Positions 15,536 through 17,025 of a DNA stretch of 17,025 bases are shown here, piece by piece (the first letter of the stretch is position 1; each line of letters starts with the position of its first letter). The position numbers and the translations under genes were made by a program. This stretch comes from an uncultured Clostridia bacterium (GTDB lineage: Bacteria; Bacillota_A; Clostridia; TANB77; CAG-508). A model generated the notes under the pieces. It saw only the letters and a program-made list of their open reading frames with translations. It was not told where the DNA came from and did not search any database. The stretch lies in assembly GCA_947588915.1 (NCBI GenBank), contig CANPZA010000020.1:1-17025 (forward strand), written 5' to 3'.

Positions 15536-17025
15536 GCCAACATTTATTAGTTCATTTTCATCATCTAATTTTCTAATATTTAAAATATTGAATTTATAAT
15601 ATATTGTAATTTCCTTATCTTCTGATACCTCTATTCTATCTATTAAAGATATCATCATTGTTCTTGTTATTTCTTTTAATTCTACAAAGTCTTTTACAAG
15701 TTTATTTATATCTACTGACGAATCCTCTTTTTCTAATTGTTTTTCCAAGCACTTTATTCTCTCTGTTGTCTCTTTCCTTAATTTAGTTTGTTTTGAATAA
15801 ATCCTACTAAAATCTTCATCTTCAAATAAACCCTTGCACTTATCTTCATATAACTTGTCTATTGTTTTACCAATATCTTTTAATTTCTTTTCTAAAACCT
15901 TAATTTCATTTTGAAAATTAAATTTATCTTTTAGAATTTTATCTTTGGAAGAATTTGCAACTTGCATATACTTATTTTGGTCTAAAAATTCATTACACCT
16001 TGTTTTTATTTGTTCTAATACATAATTTGTTAATGTTTCTAAATTATTACTATGTGGAGTACATAAATGCAAATGAGTATTACAAGCATAAGTATTACAT
16101 CTAACATAGAAAGTAGTTTTATTTTTGTGTTTTTGTGGTACTATACTTAATTTCTTACCACATTCTTTACAAGTTAATAATCCTTTTAATAACCAATCAT
16201 AAGATTTTACTCTTGTACTTGTTCTACTTTTTATCATATCTTGTACTATATTGAAAGTTTCTTCATCAACAAGTGGTGTATGCATACCTTTTACTATTGT
16301 TCTTTCTTCTTTTGGCATTGTCATTATTTTCTTACTTTTATAATTGATTTTCTTAACATTTCCATTTGATACCCAACCAAGATAAGTTACATTTTGCAAT
16401 AATCTTTTTACTGTATTTCTATTCCACCCTCGTTTTATTCCATCTTTTCTAACATGATTATTACCGACATATTTCTGATGGTACTAAAACTTTTTCATCT
16501 GTTAGAATTTTTCCTATATCTGTTGGCGTCATTCCATTTCTAGCCAACATAAATATTCTTCTAACTATTGGTACTGTATCTGAATCAGGTACATAATGAT
16601 TATGGTCTAATGGGTCTTTTTTATAGCCGATAAGTAGGATAGGTAGTCATTACCTTTCCTTCTTTTGCTCTTGTTTTTTTACCATTTCTTATTTTCTTTG
16701 AAGTATCCCTCAAAAACCATTCATTAAAAAATGCCTTAAATTGTGTCATTTCTTCTGATGATTCTGCGTTTCCTGTATCAATATCATCATTTACTGCAAT
16801 AAATCTTACACCTTTTTCAATAAAGTATTCTTCCAAATAATATGATATTTGACTTGATAATCTCCCAAACCTAGATAAGTCTTTTACAATTACCATATTT
16901 ATTTTTTTATTTTCAATGTCCTGTATCATTCTATTGAAGTCTGGTCTGTCAAATGTTGCTCCAGATACTCCATCATCAGTATAGTGGTCATATATATAAA
17001 TATTTCTTTGTTTGCAAAAATCTTC
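15533..17025 (-). CDS. Large serine recombinase, N-terminus off the window; two CGGN sites
   Basis: Large serine recombinases of the TnpX/TndX type excise and integrate mobile elements. The open frame enters from the window edge (17025) and, reading CGGC at 16629-16626 and CGGT at 16466-16463 as Gly, continues for 496 residues to the TAA at 15533. Seen: the end of the resolvase domain (YTDDGVSGATFDRPDFNRMI, then VIVKDLSRFGR and MTQFKAFFNEW), the recombinase domain (YGYKKDPLDH, PSEICGNNHVRKDG, RGWNRNTVKRLLQNVTYLG), a zinc ribbon starting CKECGKKL with downstream CNTYAC and HLC, a long coiled coil (EIKVLEKKLKDIGKTIDKLYE onward) and a short C-terminal tail. The catalytic Ser lies beyond the window. 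A CGA codon (KRG) is read as Arg, so only CGG is unusual. Confidence 0.92.
16463..16466 (-). other. CGGT read as Gly in the recombinase (+1)
   Basis: Joins LVPSEIC to GNNHVRKDGIKRGW. Unshifted frame gives CGG TAA. Confidence 0.86.
16626..16629 (-). other. CGGC read as Gly in the recombinase (+1)
   Basis: Joins TTYPTY to GYKKDPLDHNHY, a motif (YGYKKDP) common in this recombinase family. It is the only CGGC among the 16 sites. Confidence 0.88.

Noticed and set aside
886..16629. Random sequencing or assembly indels, or ordinary pseudogenes
   Set aside because: All breaks share one motif, phase, strand relation and replacement amino acid, and no other indels or stops are present. Homopolymer errors would fall in the many A and T runs, not before Gly codons. 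A deliberate or systematic alteration of the sequence cannot be excluded from the window alone, but frame dependence makes a technical fault unlikely.
886..16629. Simple reassignment of CGG to another amino acid as a triplet
   Set aside because: Reading CGG as any triplet leaves the following sequence out of frame, often with an immediate stop (CGG TAG at 1714, CGG TAA at 16466).

Overview
The window is AT-rich and looks like a chromosomal segment of a low-GC anaerobic member of the Bacillota (Clostridia-like, probably a gut or host-associated lineage). The gene set points there: a MurT/GatD pair for peptidoglycan amidation, an anaerobic class III ribonucleotide reductase, a Crp/Fnr-type regulator, and the recJ - rel - metallo-hydrolase - hisS neighbourhood familiar from Clostridia. 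Shine-Dalgarno sites of the AGGAGG type precede most genes.

The dominant observation concerns decoding. Six genes (murT, gatD, the metallo-hydrolase, rel, recJ and a large serine recombinase) are broken into pieces in the standard code by 16 apparent single-base insertions. Every break has the same form: reading in the frame of the gene one reaches a CGG codon, and the conserved protein continues only if the four bases CGGN are read as ONE glycine (C + GGA ten times, C + GGT five times, C + GGC once). This holds for genes on both strands, always on the coding strand and always in phase. Reading CGGN as Gly rebuilds full-length proteins with all expected motifs (MurT P-loop and zinc ribbon, GatD Cys/His, Rel GRxKH synthetase motif, RecJ DCG and GVIG). 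In the eleven conserved or recognisable genes there is no in-frame CGG read as arginine, while 12 CGG trinucleotides that straddle codon boundaries in the same genes cause no shift. I therefore propose a quadruplet-like (+1) decoding of CGGN as glycine in this organism, by a dedicated tRNA or by out-of-frame Gly-tRNA entry at an unassigned CGG. Two small, GC-richer, self-contained transcription units (8749-9060 minus and 12076-12300 plus) contain an in-frame CGG with no compensating shift; they are counterexamples or recent foreign arrivals, and both sit as inserts inside the recJ-rel-hydrolase-hisS cluster.

Layout. 1-685 (minus): a HAD-superfamily nucleotidase-like gene, cut by the left edge. 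802-2888 (plus): murT-gatD operon with its own promoter and terminator. 2979-5105 (minus): nrdD, divergent from a Crp/Fnr regulator (5383-6015, plus); the shared intergenic region carries two GTTGC-N4-GCAAC palindromes placed to suit activation of nrdD and repression of the regulator. 6043-7089 (minus): a Fic protein with a helically phased array of five TGCATA repeats upstream. 7335-14028 (mostly minus): hisS, a small unknown gene, the metallo-hydrolase coupled to rel, a small plus-strand membrane protein, then recJ. 14238-15509 (minus): a pilin-like, FGE-sulfatase-domain protein with a GC-rich C-terminal end like a diversity-generating-retroelement target. 15533-17025 (minus): a large serine recombinase, cut by the right edge, abutting the 5' end of the pilin-like gene. 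No rRNA, tRNA or CRISPR array was recognised, and no gene-free stretch exceeds 300 bases.
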